Source: Dyella japonica A8 | Lineage (GTDB): Bacteria > Pseudomonadota > Gammaproteobacteria > Xanthomonadales > Rhodanobacteraceae | Length of the DNA stretch: 64,000 nt | NCBI RefSeq assembly: GCF_000725385.1 | Contig: NZ_CP008884.1 | Span: 2,728,001-2,792,000 of the forward strand | Direction: 5' to 3' | In this document: positions 44,647-52,251 of the stretch, one piece after another | How positions within the stretch are numbered: position 1 is the stretch's first letter | Layout: the number at the start of each line of letters is the position of its first letter | Position numbers and translations under genes: made by a program | Notes under the pieces: model-generated | Database searches by the model: none | What the model saw: only the letters and a program-made list of their open reading frames with translations | What the model was told of the DNA's origin: nothing

Positions 44647-45257
44647 AACCCCGGCTCGTCATCGCCGACGACCATCGCATGGTGGCCGAAGGCGTGCAGC
44701 ATATTCTCGATGAAGATTTCGAACTTCTGGAGATCGTTGCCGATGGTGAGGCGTTGATCGATGCCGTGCAGCGCTTGCAGCCCGACATCGTGGTCGCGGA
44801 CATCAACATGCCGCGTTGCAATGGAATGGACGCGCTCAAGCGCCTGCGGCAGGCGGGTGTGGAAACGCGCTTCGTGTTCCTGACCATGCACATGGAGCCG
44901 GCGCTGGCCGTGGCAGCGCTTCGCGCCGGTGCGCGCGGCTACATTCTCAAGAACTCGGCCGGCGAGGATCTGCGTAACGCCGCGCAGCAGGTCATGTCAG
45001 GGGGGACCTATGTAACGCCCGCGCTTGGCGCACGTTACATCAGCGGCCAGATGACGGACATGCGCAACCTGACGTCCAAGCAGCTGCAGGTGTTGCGTCT
45101 GGTGGGTTCGGGGTTGCGTTCCAAGCAGATCGCCCTGCAGCTCGGGCTGTCGGTACGCACGGTGGAGGCGCACAAGTACACCATGATGCAGGTGCTCGGC
45201 GTGCACTCGACGCTGGAATTGGTGCGTCGCGCGGAAGATCTCGGTCTGCTTTTCTGA
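44607..45257 (+). CDS. LuxR-type response regulator, kinase partner
   Basis: A 216-residue response regulator with Asp21/Asp22, phospho-acceptor Asp65 (VVADINMPR), Lys in GYILKN and a helix-turn-helix from about 150 (LTSKQLQVLRLVGSGL, SVRTVEAHKYTMMQVL). It begins within the kinase gene (overlap 44607-44646) behind AAAAGGA, so it is translationally coupled and is the most likely cognate of the MASE1 kinase. It resembles the divergent regulator at 41870 in layout, and both could bind the same GTA-N4-TAC repeats. Confidence 0.93.
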   Translation: MHTNTARSPRASLKPRLVIADDHRMVAEGVQHILDEDFELLEIVADGEALIDAVQRLQPDIVVADINMPRCNGMDALKRLRQAGVETRFVFLTMHMEPALAVAALRAGARGYILKNSAGEDLRNAAQQVMSGGTYVTPALGARYISGQMTDMRNLTSKQLQVLRLVGSGLRSKQIALQLGLSVRTVEAHKYTMMQVLGVHSTLELVRRAEDLGLLF

Positions 45258-45294
45258 GCTGGCGGAGGCGATGGGGCAGGCCGTGGCCCCTGGC

Positions 45295-45306
45295 GGTATT
45301 TTTACC
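45295..45306 (+). promoter_or_regulatory. GGTATTTTTACC site upstream of the receiver-only regulator
   Basis: The same 12 bases as at 36840 occur 62 bases before the start of the next gene and 38 bases after the stop of the previous one. No GTTCCG follows at the shared distance. Confidence 0.5.
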
Positions 45307-45367
45307 TAGCGGCGATTGAGTTCTCTTTCGGTGGCGGAAATTCTCGTGTTGGCCGATCCTGCATCCA

Positions 45368-45832
45368 ATGCCAAAGACTGCCCTGGAAACCCGTGTGAAT
45401 CGAGCCACTGTCGTGCTGGCAGAGGACCATCCTCCGATCGCCGAGCAACTTCGGGAGCTGCTCGGCGAAGCGTTCGACGTGCTCGCCGTCGTGGCCCACG
45501 GAGAGGCCTTGGTCAAGGCTGCGCGTCGCTTGCGGCCGGATGCCATCGTGACCGACATCAGCATGCCGGGCATGGACGGCATGCAGGCTGCGCGGGAGCT
45601 GTTGTGGGACAGGCCGGGGTTGCCGGTGGTTTTCATCACCGTGCACGACGACGCCACGCTGGCACGCGCTGCTCTGTCCATTGGCAAGGGTTATGTGCTG
45701 AAGGCATCGGCGGGCGATGAGCTGATCGATGCCGTGCGGCTTGTCCTGCAGGGTGGCCAATTCCTGTCACCCGCATTGGGCCGCTTCGAAACCTTGATGG
45801 ACGGCCGGTCGGCATCGGGCGACAGCCACTAG
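45368..45832 (+). CDS. Receiver-only response regulator
   Basis: A 154-residue protein consisting of one receiver domain with Glu19/Asp20, phospho-acceptor Asp63 (VTDISMPG), the VFITVHDD switch region and Lys in GYVLKAS. It aligns with the receivers of the two LuxR-type regulators nearby but stops where their linker begins; no DNA-binding domain follows. It could act as a phosphate sink for the MASE1 kinase or as a partner-binding module. Its stop overlaps that of the convergent LigD-type gene in a shared CTAG. Confidence 0.88.
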   Translation: MPKTALETRVNRATVVLAEDHPPIAEQLRELLGEAFDVLAVVAHGEALVKAARRLRPDAIVTDISMPGMDGMQAARELLWDRPGLPVVFITVHDDATLARAALSIGKGYVLKASAGDELIDAVRLVLQGGQFLSPALGRFETLMDGRSASGDSH

Positions 45833-46731
45833 CCTTCGGTCGGCGCGTACACCTGAAGTGCACGGTCGAGTGGCTGGCGCATCGTGGAAAATCCTTCCCA
45901 CGGGGAGCCACGCAGGCGTGATAGCCGGCGCATGGCCGATGGGAGATCAAACGCCCCGCCACTCGCACATCGGCCGAGTTCTTGCCAGCGCAGTGGCATG
46001 GCGACCGGTGCGCCGCTACGTGCGCGCAGTGACCAGGAAGCGACGCTGGTGGCGCCACGCGTATTGCGCAGATAGTCGACAAAAATCCGGCCTTTCCGTT
46101 CGGCCAGGACGGAGGTCGCCGTGAATGCAGTGGGCTGCCGATCCGACAGGTGGTGGGCAAATGCACTGCTGAAACGTTTGGCGTCTTCCCATCGGCACGA
46201 TGCGTGAAGGGGCACAAGTACATGCAATCCTTTCCCGCCGGTGGTACGCACGAAACTCTTGAGCGCGACCTTGGCTAGCCGGTCGCGAACCAGCCGCGCC
46301 GCCTCGATCACGTCCTGCCATGGCACGCCGTCGCCCGGGTCGAGATCGAAAACAAGATAGTCCGGTTCTTCAAGTGAGCCCGCCCGCGCCGCCCAGGGAT
46401 GGAACTCCAGCGCGCCATACTGGACCAGCTCGATGATGGCGGCTGCATCCGTCGGACACAGGTAGTCATCCCGTTCACCGCTTTCCTCGCGCAAGCTGAC
46501 ATGGCCCGTATGGTGCAGGCCCCGCATCGGGTGCTTCTGGAAAAACCCGGGTTTGGCGATGCCCTCAGGAAAGCGATACACCGACGTAGGACGGCCCTTC
46601 ACCCCAGGGAGAAAGCACGACATCACGCTCTGGTAGTAATGGGCGACGTCCTGCTTGGTGAGGCCGCAATCGGGAAATACGATGCGCTCGGGATGGGTCA
46701 ACATCACGGTTGACGGCGGTGGTGTCGTCAT
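45829..46731 (-). CDS. Stand-alone LigD-type polymerase domain (NHEJ primase-polymerase)
   Basis: A 300-residue protein equal to the polymerase domain of LigD (archaeo-eukaryotic primase superfamily). Visible motifs are LTHPERIVFPD and LTKQDVAHYYQ at the N-terminus, the catalytic DLDPGDG and RTTGGKGLHV (phosphate binding). In LigD this domain fills gaps and adds nucleotides during non-homologous end joining. Here no ligase or nuclease domain is attached, and no ku gene lies in the window, so it either works with Ku and ligase encoded elsewhere or has another repair role. GGAGAG precedes the start. A small coiled-coil gene lies 31 bases upstream. Confidence 0.92.
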   Translation of the reverse strand: MTTPPPSTVMLTHPERIVFPDCGLTKQDVAHYYQSVMSCFLPGVKGRPTSVYRFPEGIAKPGFFQKHPMRGLHHTGHVSLREESGERDDYLCPTDAAAIIELVQYGALEFHPWAARAGSLEEPDYLVFDLDPGDGVPWQDVIEAARLVRDRLAKVALKSFVRTTGGKGLHVLVPLHASCRWEDAKRFSSAFAHHLSDRQPTAFTATSVLAERKGRIFVDYLRNTRGATSVASWSLRARSGAPVAMPLRWQELGRCASGGAFDLPSAMRRLSRLRGSPWEGFSTMRQPLDRALQVYAPTEG

Positions 46732-46762
46732 GGCCGCTGCTCTCCTCTCCCCGCGTGTGGCT

Positions 46763-46999
46763 TCATTCCACGTGCGCGCTGATAAGCGCGATCAATTGTT
46801 CGGGCGTTGCGGGTGGAACCTTGTGGCGCAGGGGCGCCATCTCGCGCTCGGTTTCACGTATCTGCATTTCGCCCACGGGGTGTCTACGCAACTGGCCGCG
46901 CAGGAGCTCGTTCTCTCTCTCCAGCAGTCGATAGAGCCGGAGCAGGTCGTCAAACGCTTCGTGCAGCCGGGAATGTGACTCTCGCATGCCGTCCGTCAT
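46763..46999 (-). CDS. Small coiled-coil hypothetical protein
   Basis: A 78-residue protein, highly charged and rich in Leu, Arg and Glu, with a predicted coiled coil over LHEAFDDLLRLYRLLERENELL. AAGGAG lies about ten bases before the ATG. No family is recognised. It precedes the LigD-type gene by 31 bases on the same strand, so the two may be co-transcribed, though a functional link is not shown. Confidence 0.6.
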   Translation of the reverse strand: MTDGMRESHSRLHEAFDDLLRLYRLLERENELLRGQLRRHPVGEMQIRETEREMAPLRHKVPPATPEQLIALISAHVE

Positions 47000-47328
47000 C
47001 GGTTGGGCTCCTTGACGTTGGGGCTACGAAGCTGACGTGGCGGCGGTTAACGACAAGTGACGCGACGATGTCATCGGCGGCAGGCGTTCATGTGGGGATG
47101 CCCTGTCATTCATGGACGGCCATCGTCCGTGTATCTGTCGTGAAACAGTCGGCGGGTTCTCCCTAGACCGATGGTCGTAGTCGCTTTCCTACGCGTTGAA
47201 AGGCGTGGGACCGATAGGAGTATTGGTGTAACAACGGCATGCTCTTCTGCAGACAACGGACAGATCGCTGCGTGAGAGGCGTAAGCGATCCGCTGGTGGC
47301 AGGACACCTTTCCCCTCAGGGTTGAATC
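47000..47328. other. Intergenic stretch without a recognisable gene
   Basis: A 329-base gap between the small coiled-coil gene and the DUF-like gene at 47329. A short hairpin with one G-T pair (CCTACGC ... GCGTGGG around 47191-47212) is visible; nothing else stands out. Confidence 0.4.
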
Positions 47329-47565
47329 ATGGTCACCTATTCGCTCAAGCAGTGTGCAGACGGGTCGTGGAGCGTGTGTCGACTTGGCTTTTCGCTTTTC
47401 AGTGATCTGCGGCTAGGCGCCGCCATCAAGCTGGCCAGGGAAGTGGCGCGCGATGAACATCTTCGTTCCGGCCGCTCGGTATGCGTGGAGATGCCCGGCG
47501 TGGAAAACGCCATCCGGCTGGCGCAATACGCTCGCCCGGCCAAGGCACTGGAGCGGGCCGCGTAA
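47329..47565 (+). CDS. Small hypothetical protein
   Basis: A 78-residue frame with a reasonable ribosome-binding site (AGGG) before the ATG and codon use like its neighbours. It begins MVTYSLKQCADGSWSVCRLG, which resembles small DUF2188-like proteins, and continues with a helical LGAAIKLAREVARDE. No membrane segment. It is 114 bases from the amidohydrolase gene on the same strand. Function unknown. Confidence 0.58.
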   Translation: MVTYSLKQCADGSWSVCRLGFSLFSDLRLGAAIKLAREVARDEHLRSGRSVCVEMPGVENAIRLAQYARPAKALERAA

Positions 47566-47679
47566 GTACCTGTGACCGGGGCGTAGGGGCGCCCCGGCCC
47601 GCCAGGCATGTTGCATGGCCGCTTGTGTGTCGGGGCGGCGCTGGGCAAAGTCGGGGGATACTTCCGTCCGGGGCCGTCC

Positions 47680-49356
47680 ATGCGCCAGCTGCTTCGCCTG
47701 ACTTCGATCACCTGCCTCGCCCTTGCCGCGCTCCCGCTGCAGGCGACGACCCTACTGGTCAACGCCCGCATCCACACGATGGACCCGGCCCGTCCCGAGG
47801 CCTCCGCGCTGGCGTGGAAAGAGGACGGACGCCTGCTCGCCGTTGGCGATACCGCGGACCTGAAAAAACAGTACCCCGATGCAAACGTCGAGGATGCCAA
47901 GGGGGCGACGGTCATCCCTGGCCTGATCGATGCGCACGGCCACATGCTCGGTCTGGGCATGACGCATATCCAGGTGAACCTGATGGGCAGCGCCTCGCGC
48001 GCCGAGGTGGTTTCCCGACTGAAGGCCGCGGAGGCGAAATTTCCAAAGGGGACCTGGCTGGTCGGTTATGGCTGGGACCAGAACCGATGGACGGACAAGC
48101 AGTTTCCCGGAGCGGCCGATCTCGATGCCGCATTCCCCGATCGCCCGGTGTACCTCGATCGCGTGGATGGCCATGCGGCATGGGTGAACACAGCGGCGAT
48201 GAAGCAGGCCACGAAGGCGCTCGATGGCGACTGGCAGCCTGAGGGCGGTCGCATCGTGCGTGCTGGCAAGAAGGCAACCGGCGTCCTGATCGATGGTGCG
48301 AAGGCGCTGGTCGAGAAGTCCATTCCGCCGCTGACCCACGAGCAGACGCGCGATGCGTACAAGGCGGCCTTCGCCGACGCCGTCGCCGCAGGCTTGACCG
48401 GCGTACACGATCCGGGCGTGAGCCTGGAAGATTTCAAGGTGCTGCAGGAGCTGGCCGCTGCCGGCGAGATTCCGCTGCGGCTCTATGAGATGGCCAACGG
48501 CAATCACGAAGCGCTTGAGTGGCTGTGTGGACAGGGCGGTCATTGGGCCGATGCCAGTGGCCGGCTGCAGATGCGCACCGTCAAGCTCTACATGGACGGC
48601 GCACTGGGCAGCCGGGGCGCTGCCCTGCTCGCGGATTACAGCGACGATCACGGCAACCGCGGCATCTTCGTGACCTCGCCGGAGGCCTATCGCACGGCCG
48701 TGGAAAAGGCCTACCGCTGCCACGTGCAGGTCGCCACGCATGCCATCGGTGATCGTGGCAATCGCCAGGTGCTCGACACCTACCAAGCCGTGTTGGGTGA
48801 TCATGCGGACAGCAATCATCGCTGGCGCGTGGAGCACGCGCAGATCGTCGCGCTGGATGACATTCCGCGCTTCGCCTCGCTGCATCTGATTGCCTCGATG
48901 CAGCCGACCCATGCCACCTCGGACATGCCATGGGCAGAGCAGCGCCTAGGCCCCGAACGGCTGAAAGGTGCCTACGCGTGGCAGCGCTTCATCCAGGACA
49001 AGGTGCCGCTGGCGTTCGGTTCGGATTTCCCGGTAGAGCAGGTGAACCCGATGCTGGGTCTTTACGCTGCGGTGACCCGGCAGGATCTCAACGGCCAGCC
49101 GCCGGGCGGTTGGCTGCCGGACCAGCGAGTGAGTCGCATCCAGGCGTTGGCGGGATTCACCCGTGGCGCCGCGTATGCGTCTTTCATGGAAGATCAGGTC
49201 GGTGCACTGAAGCCGGGCATGCGCGCGGACTTCGTGGTGCTCAGCGCGGACCTGATGACGGTACCGTCACGGCAGATCGCCGATCTCAAGCCGCTCAGCA
49301 CCTGGGTGGATGGCAAGGCGGTTTATCGTGCGGAAAAAACAAACGCCACACCCTGA
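47680..49356 (+). CDS. Exported amidohydrolase (YtcJ-like)
   Basis: A 558-residue amidohydrolase-superfamily protein with a signal peptide (about 1-22, ending LQATT). Metal ligands are visible in LIDAHGHM near the N-terminus, later THAIGDRG and EHAQIVAL, and FGSDFPVE. It is related to the YtcJ group whose substrates are mostly unknown; export suggests a periplasmic hydrolase of amide or ester compounds. The start at 47680 avoids an unsupported 24-residue extension. The last codons form one arm of a hairpin that can terminate the convergent azoR transcript. Confidence 0.87.
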   Translation: MRQLLRLTSITCLALAALPLQATTLLVNARIHTMDPARPEASALAWKEDGRLLAVGDTADLKKQYPDANVEDAKGATVIPGLIDAHGHMLGLGMTHIQVNLMGSASRAEVVSRLKAAEAKFPKGTWLVGYGWDQNRWTDKQFPGAADLDAAFPDRPVYLDRVDGHAAWVNTAAMKQATKALDGDWQPEGGRIVRAGKKATGVLIDGAKALVEKSIPPLTHEQTRDAYKAAFADAVAAGLTGVHDPGVSLEDFKVLQELAAAGEIPLRLYEMANGNHEALEWLCGQGGHWADASGRLQMRTVKLYMDGALGSRGAALLADYSDDHGNRGIFVTSPEAYRTAVEKAYRCHVQVATHAIGDRGNRQVLDTYQAVLGDHADSNHRWRVEHAQIVALDDIPRFASLHLIASMQPTHATSDMPWAEQRLGPERLKGAYAWQRFIQDKVPLAFGSDFPVEQVNPMLGLYAAVTRQDLNGQPPGGWLPDQRVSRIQALAGFTRGAAYASFMEDQVGALKPGMRADFVVLSADLMTVPSRQIADLKPLSTWVDGKAVYRAEKTNATP

Positions 49357-49368
49357 GGTGTGGCGTTT
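49334..49368 (-). terminator. Terminator of azoR inside the end of the amidohydrolase gene
   Basis: AAACGCCACACC pairs with GGTGTGGCGTTT around CTGA. Read on the minus strand it is followed by a run of T residues (A tract at 49334-49339 on the plus strand), so it can end the azoR transcript. The amidohydrolase stop TGA lies in the loop and stem. Confidence 0.75.
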
Positions 49369-49394
49369 GCCGGGGACGGTGGTGCCGGTGTTGC

Positions 49395-49976
49395 TCAGGC
49401 CGCCTTGCGGGCGACGTCACCGATCGAGGCGTGGGCCGACTTGATCGACGCGACCTTGTTGTCTTCGCTGAGGTTCACGCCTTCAGCGCGGACGAACTCG
49501 ATGTCGGTGATGCCCAGGAAGCTGAAGACAGCGCGCAGGTACGGCTCCTGGAAGTCCATCGGCTGGGCCGGGCCCTGGCTGTACACGCCGCCACGCGACG
49601 ACACGATGATCAGGCGCTTGCCGCCGGCCAGACCCTCAGGGCCGTTGGCGGTGTAGCGGAACGACTTGCCGGCGACGGCCACGCGGTCGATCCACGCCTT
49701 CAGCTGGCTGGGAATCGAGAAGTTGTACATCGGGGCACCGATCACGATCACGTCGGCGGCCAGGAACTCGTCGATCATCTGGCTACCCTGCACGGCGACC
49801 GGGTCGCTGGCATCAGCCACCGGGGTCCAGTGGGGAAGGGGGTTGGCGGCCAGATCGTGGTAGATCACTTCCGTACCAGGGTTGTTGGCGGTCAGTTCGG
49901 CTACGATGGCAGCAGTCAGACCGCGCGAAACGGAGTGGCTACCCAGGGCGCTTGCGTCGAGATGCAGCAGTTTCAT
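49395..49976 (-). CDS. azoR: FMN-dependent NADH-azoreductase
   Basis: A 193-residue flavodoxin-like quinone reductase/azoreductase. The FMN-binding segments are LHLDASALGSHSVSR at the N-terminus, APMYNFSIPSQLKAWIDRV and SSRGGVY. It reduces quinones and azo compounds with NADH and protects against thiol or quinone stress. It is divergent from a LysR-type regulator, which very likely controls it. Length and motifs fit AzoR. Confidence 0.93.
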   Translation of the reverse strand: MKLLHLDASALGSHSVSRGLTAAIVAELTANNPGTEVIYHDLAANPLPHWTPVADASDPVAVQGSQMIDEFLAADVIVIGAPMYNFSIPSQLKAWIDRVAVAGKSFRYTANGPEGLAGGKRLIIVSSRGGVYSQGPAQPMDFQEPYLRAVFSFLGITDIEFVRAEGVNLSEDNKVASIKSAHASIGDVARKAA

Positions 49977-50025
49977 GGTATTTCCTCAGTTGACGGGCCG
50001 GGTCGACCGGCGACGTGACTAAGGT

Positions 50026-50075
50026 ATTCTTCGAACAATCGGCTGATAAGCCGGGTAAAATCGAACGTATTGTTC
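50026..50075. promoter_or_regulatory. Candidate LysR operator between azoR and its regulator
   Basis: ATTCTTCGAACAAT (50026-50039) is a near-perfect palindrome, and GAAC-N5-GTTC (50063-50075) is a second one. GAACAAT and ATTGTTC are inverted 36 bases apart. Two such boxes in a 115-base divergent region are the usual LysR recognition and activation sites. Confidence 0.6.
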
Positions 50076-50091
50076 AGATAAGGAAACAACG

Positions 50092-51045
50092 ATGACCGTG
50101 CTGGATGGCGCCCTGCAGGATCTCAACGATCTGTACTTCTTCGCCGCAGTCGTCGAACACGGGGGCTTTTCGTCCGCTGGCCGTGCCTTGGGTATCCCCA
50201 AGTCCCGCCTGAGCAAGCGCATCGCTCAACTGGAGGAGCGCCTGGGCGTGCGCCTCCTGCAGCGAACCACGCGCCGGTTTGTCGTCACCGAGGTCGGCGA
50301 GCGTTTTTATGGCCATTGCCGCGCCGTACTGGAAGAGGCGCGGGCGGCGCAGGAGGCCGTGGAAGAAGTGCGTTCCGAGCCGCGCGGCGTGGTGCGCGTG
50401 AGTTGTCCGATTTCCATCGTGCAATCGGTCGTGAGTTTCGTCCTTCCGGAGTTTCTTGCTCTGCATCCGAAGATGCAGGTGCGCCTGCAAGCCACCAATC
50501 GCCGTGTCGATGTGATCGGTGAGGGGTTCGACGTGGCGATCCGCGTGCGCAGCAAGCTCGATACGGATGCCACCCTGGTGGTGCGCACCTTCGGACAATC
50601 GCGCGTGCTGCCGGTAGCCAGCCCGGAGCTGCTCAAGCGCCTGGGGCATCCCAAGGAGCCGGCCGACCTGGCCAGTCTGCCCGCGCTCACCATGGATGAG
50701 CACGAAGGTGCACATAGCTGGGAGCTCTATGACGCGCAAGGCGAGCGGGCGCTGGTCGATATCCAGCCGCGCCTGGTTTGCGGCGATTTCGCGACGTTGC
50801 TGGAAAGCTGCAAGCGCGGTATCGGCGTGACGTTGCTGCCGGAGTTCGTATGCGGCCCGGCCGTGTCGCGTGGCGAACTGGAAGTCGTGCTGCCCGACTG
50901 GAGCGTGCCCCAGGGCACCATGCACTTCGTCTATCCCAGCCGGCGCGGCCTGTTGCCGGGGGTGCGAGCCTTCGTGGATTTCCTCGCGGAGAAACTGCCC
51001 GACGCGGTGCGCGAGAACCACGCCCAGTGCGGCAAATATCTCTGA
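50092..51045 (+). CDS. LysR-family transcriptional regulator
   Basis: A 317-residue LysR-type regulator. The winged helix-turn-helix fills about 10-70 (FAAVVEHGGFSSAGRALGIPKSRLSKRIAQLEERLGV), and the effector-binding domain follows. It is divergent from azoR with matching inverted repeats between the two, so it probably regulates azoR and itself, sensing a quinone-like or oxidative signal. This group (with AzoR-type neighbours) is often seen in Proteobacteria, but the inducer cannot be read here. Confidence 0.92.
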   Translation: MTVLDGALQDLNDLYFFAAVVEHGGFSSAGRALGIPKSRLSKRIAQLEERLGVRLLQRTTRRFVVTEVGERFYGHCRAVLEEARAAQEAVEEVRSEPRGVVRVSCPISIVQSVVSFVLPEFLALHPKMQVRLQATNRRVDVIGEGFDVAIRVRSKLDTDATLVVRTFGQSRVLPVASPELLKRLGHPKEPADLASLPALTMDEHEGAHSWELYDAQGERALVDIQPRLVCGDFATLLESCKRGIGVTLLPEFVCGPAVSRGELEVVLPDWSVPQGTMHFVYPSRRGLLPGVRAFVDFLAEKLPDAVRENHAQCGKYL

Positions 51046-51105
51046 CGCCGGCCCGCCATGCGGGGCGTGCTAGGATCGCCGTTTAGCCTTCCAGACATCC
51101 GGACC

Positions 51106-52251
51106 ATGCAGATCGAAACCAAGCTTCCGAAAGTCGGCACCACCATCTTCAGCGTCATGAGCCAGCTGGCGATGGAGCACAAAGCGGTCAACCTGGGGCA
51201 GGGCTTCCCGGATTTCGAACCGCCGCAGCCGCTGCGCGACGCCATCACGCGCGCCATGTCCGAAGGTCGCAACCAGTACGCGCCGGGCATTGGCCTGCAG
51301 CCCCTGCGTGAGCAGATCGCGCTGAAGACGGAGCGCATGTACGGCCACAAGTTGAGCGCCGATACCGAAGTGACGGTGACGTCAGGCGCCACCGAAGCCT
51401 TGTTCGCCGCCATCGCTGCCGTGGTGCGCGCTGGCGACGAAGTCATCGTGTTCGACCCGGCGTATGACAGCTACGAGCCGGCCATCGAGTTACAGGGCGC
51501 GCGCGCCGTGCACATTCCGCTGGTGGCGCCCACCTTTGCCGTCGACTGGCAGCGCGTGCGCGACGCGGTCACGCCGAAGACCCGGATGATCCTCATCAAT
51601 AGCCCGCACAACCCGACCGGCGCGGTGCTGTCCGCCGCTGACCTGGATGAGCTGGCAGCCATCGTTCGCGACACCGAGATCGTGGTGCTATCGGACGAGG
51701 TGTACGAACACATCGTGTATGACGGCGAGCAGCACCAGAGCGTGCTCCGCCACGCGGAGCTGGCGGCGCGGAGCTTTGTGGTGTCTTCGTTCGGCAAGAC
51801 CTACCACTGCACCGGCTGGAAGCTCGGCTATGCCGTGGCGCCCAAGGCGCTCAGCGCCGAATTCCGCAAGGTGCACCAATACCTGACGTTCTGTACATTC
51901 CATCCTGCGCAGGTGGCGTTTGCCGAGTTCATGGCGAGCACGCCGGAGCACTACCTGGAATTGCCCGCCTTCTACCAGGCCAAGCGCGATCGTTTCCGCG
52001 AGCTGATCAAGCCCTCGCGCTTCAAGTTGCTCGACGTGCCCGGCGGCTACTTCCAGTTGGTCGACTACTCCGCCATCAGCAACAAGGACGACGTGGCGTT
52101 CTGCGAGTGGATGGTGAAGGAGGGAGGTGTGGCCGCGATTCCGCTCACTCCGTTCTACGAGAAGGCGCCGGGCACGCATCTGCTGCGCCTGTGTTTCGCC
52201 AAGAGCGATGCCACCATGGAAGCCGCCGCGGAGCGTCTATGCAAGCTTTGA
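51106..52251 (+). CDS. ybdL: Methionine (glutamine) aminotransferase, YbdL type
   Basis: A 381-residue class I PLP-dependent aminotransferase. The PLP lysine is Lys231 in SSFGKTYHCTGWKLGY; Asn169 and Asp197 fit cofactor binding. Its closest type is YbdL/KAT III-like enzymes, which transaminate the 2-oxo acid of methionine using glutamine as donor, the last step of methionine salvage. The 3' end overlaps the omega-amidase gene by 13 bases, which supports this assignment because that enzyme removes the oxo-product of glutamine transamination. Confidence 0.9.
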   Translation: MQIETKLPKVGTTIFSVMSQLAMEHKAVNLGQGFPDFEPPQPLRDAITRAMSEGRNQYAPGIGLQPLREQIALKTERMYGHKLSADTEVTVTSGATEALFAAIAAVVRAGDEVIVFDPAYDSYEPAIELQGARAVHIPLVAPTFAVDWQRVRDAVTPKTRMILINSPHNPTGAVLSAADLDELAAIVRDTEIVVLSDEVYEHIVYDGEQHQSVLRHAELAARSFVVSSFGKTYHCTGWKLGYAVAPKALSAEFRKVHQYLTFCTFHPAQVAFAEFMASTPEHYLELPAFYQAKRDRFRELIKPSRFKLLDVPGGYFQLVDYSAISNKDDVAFCEWMVKEGGVAAIPLTPFYEKAPGTHLLRLCFAKSDATMEAAAERLCKL

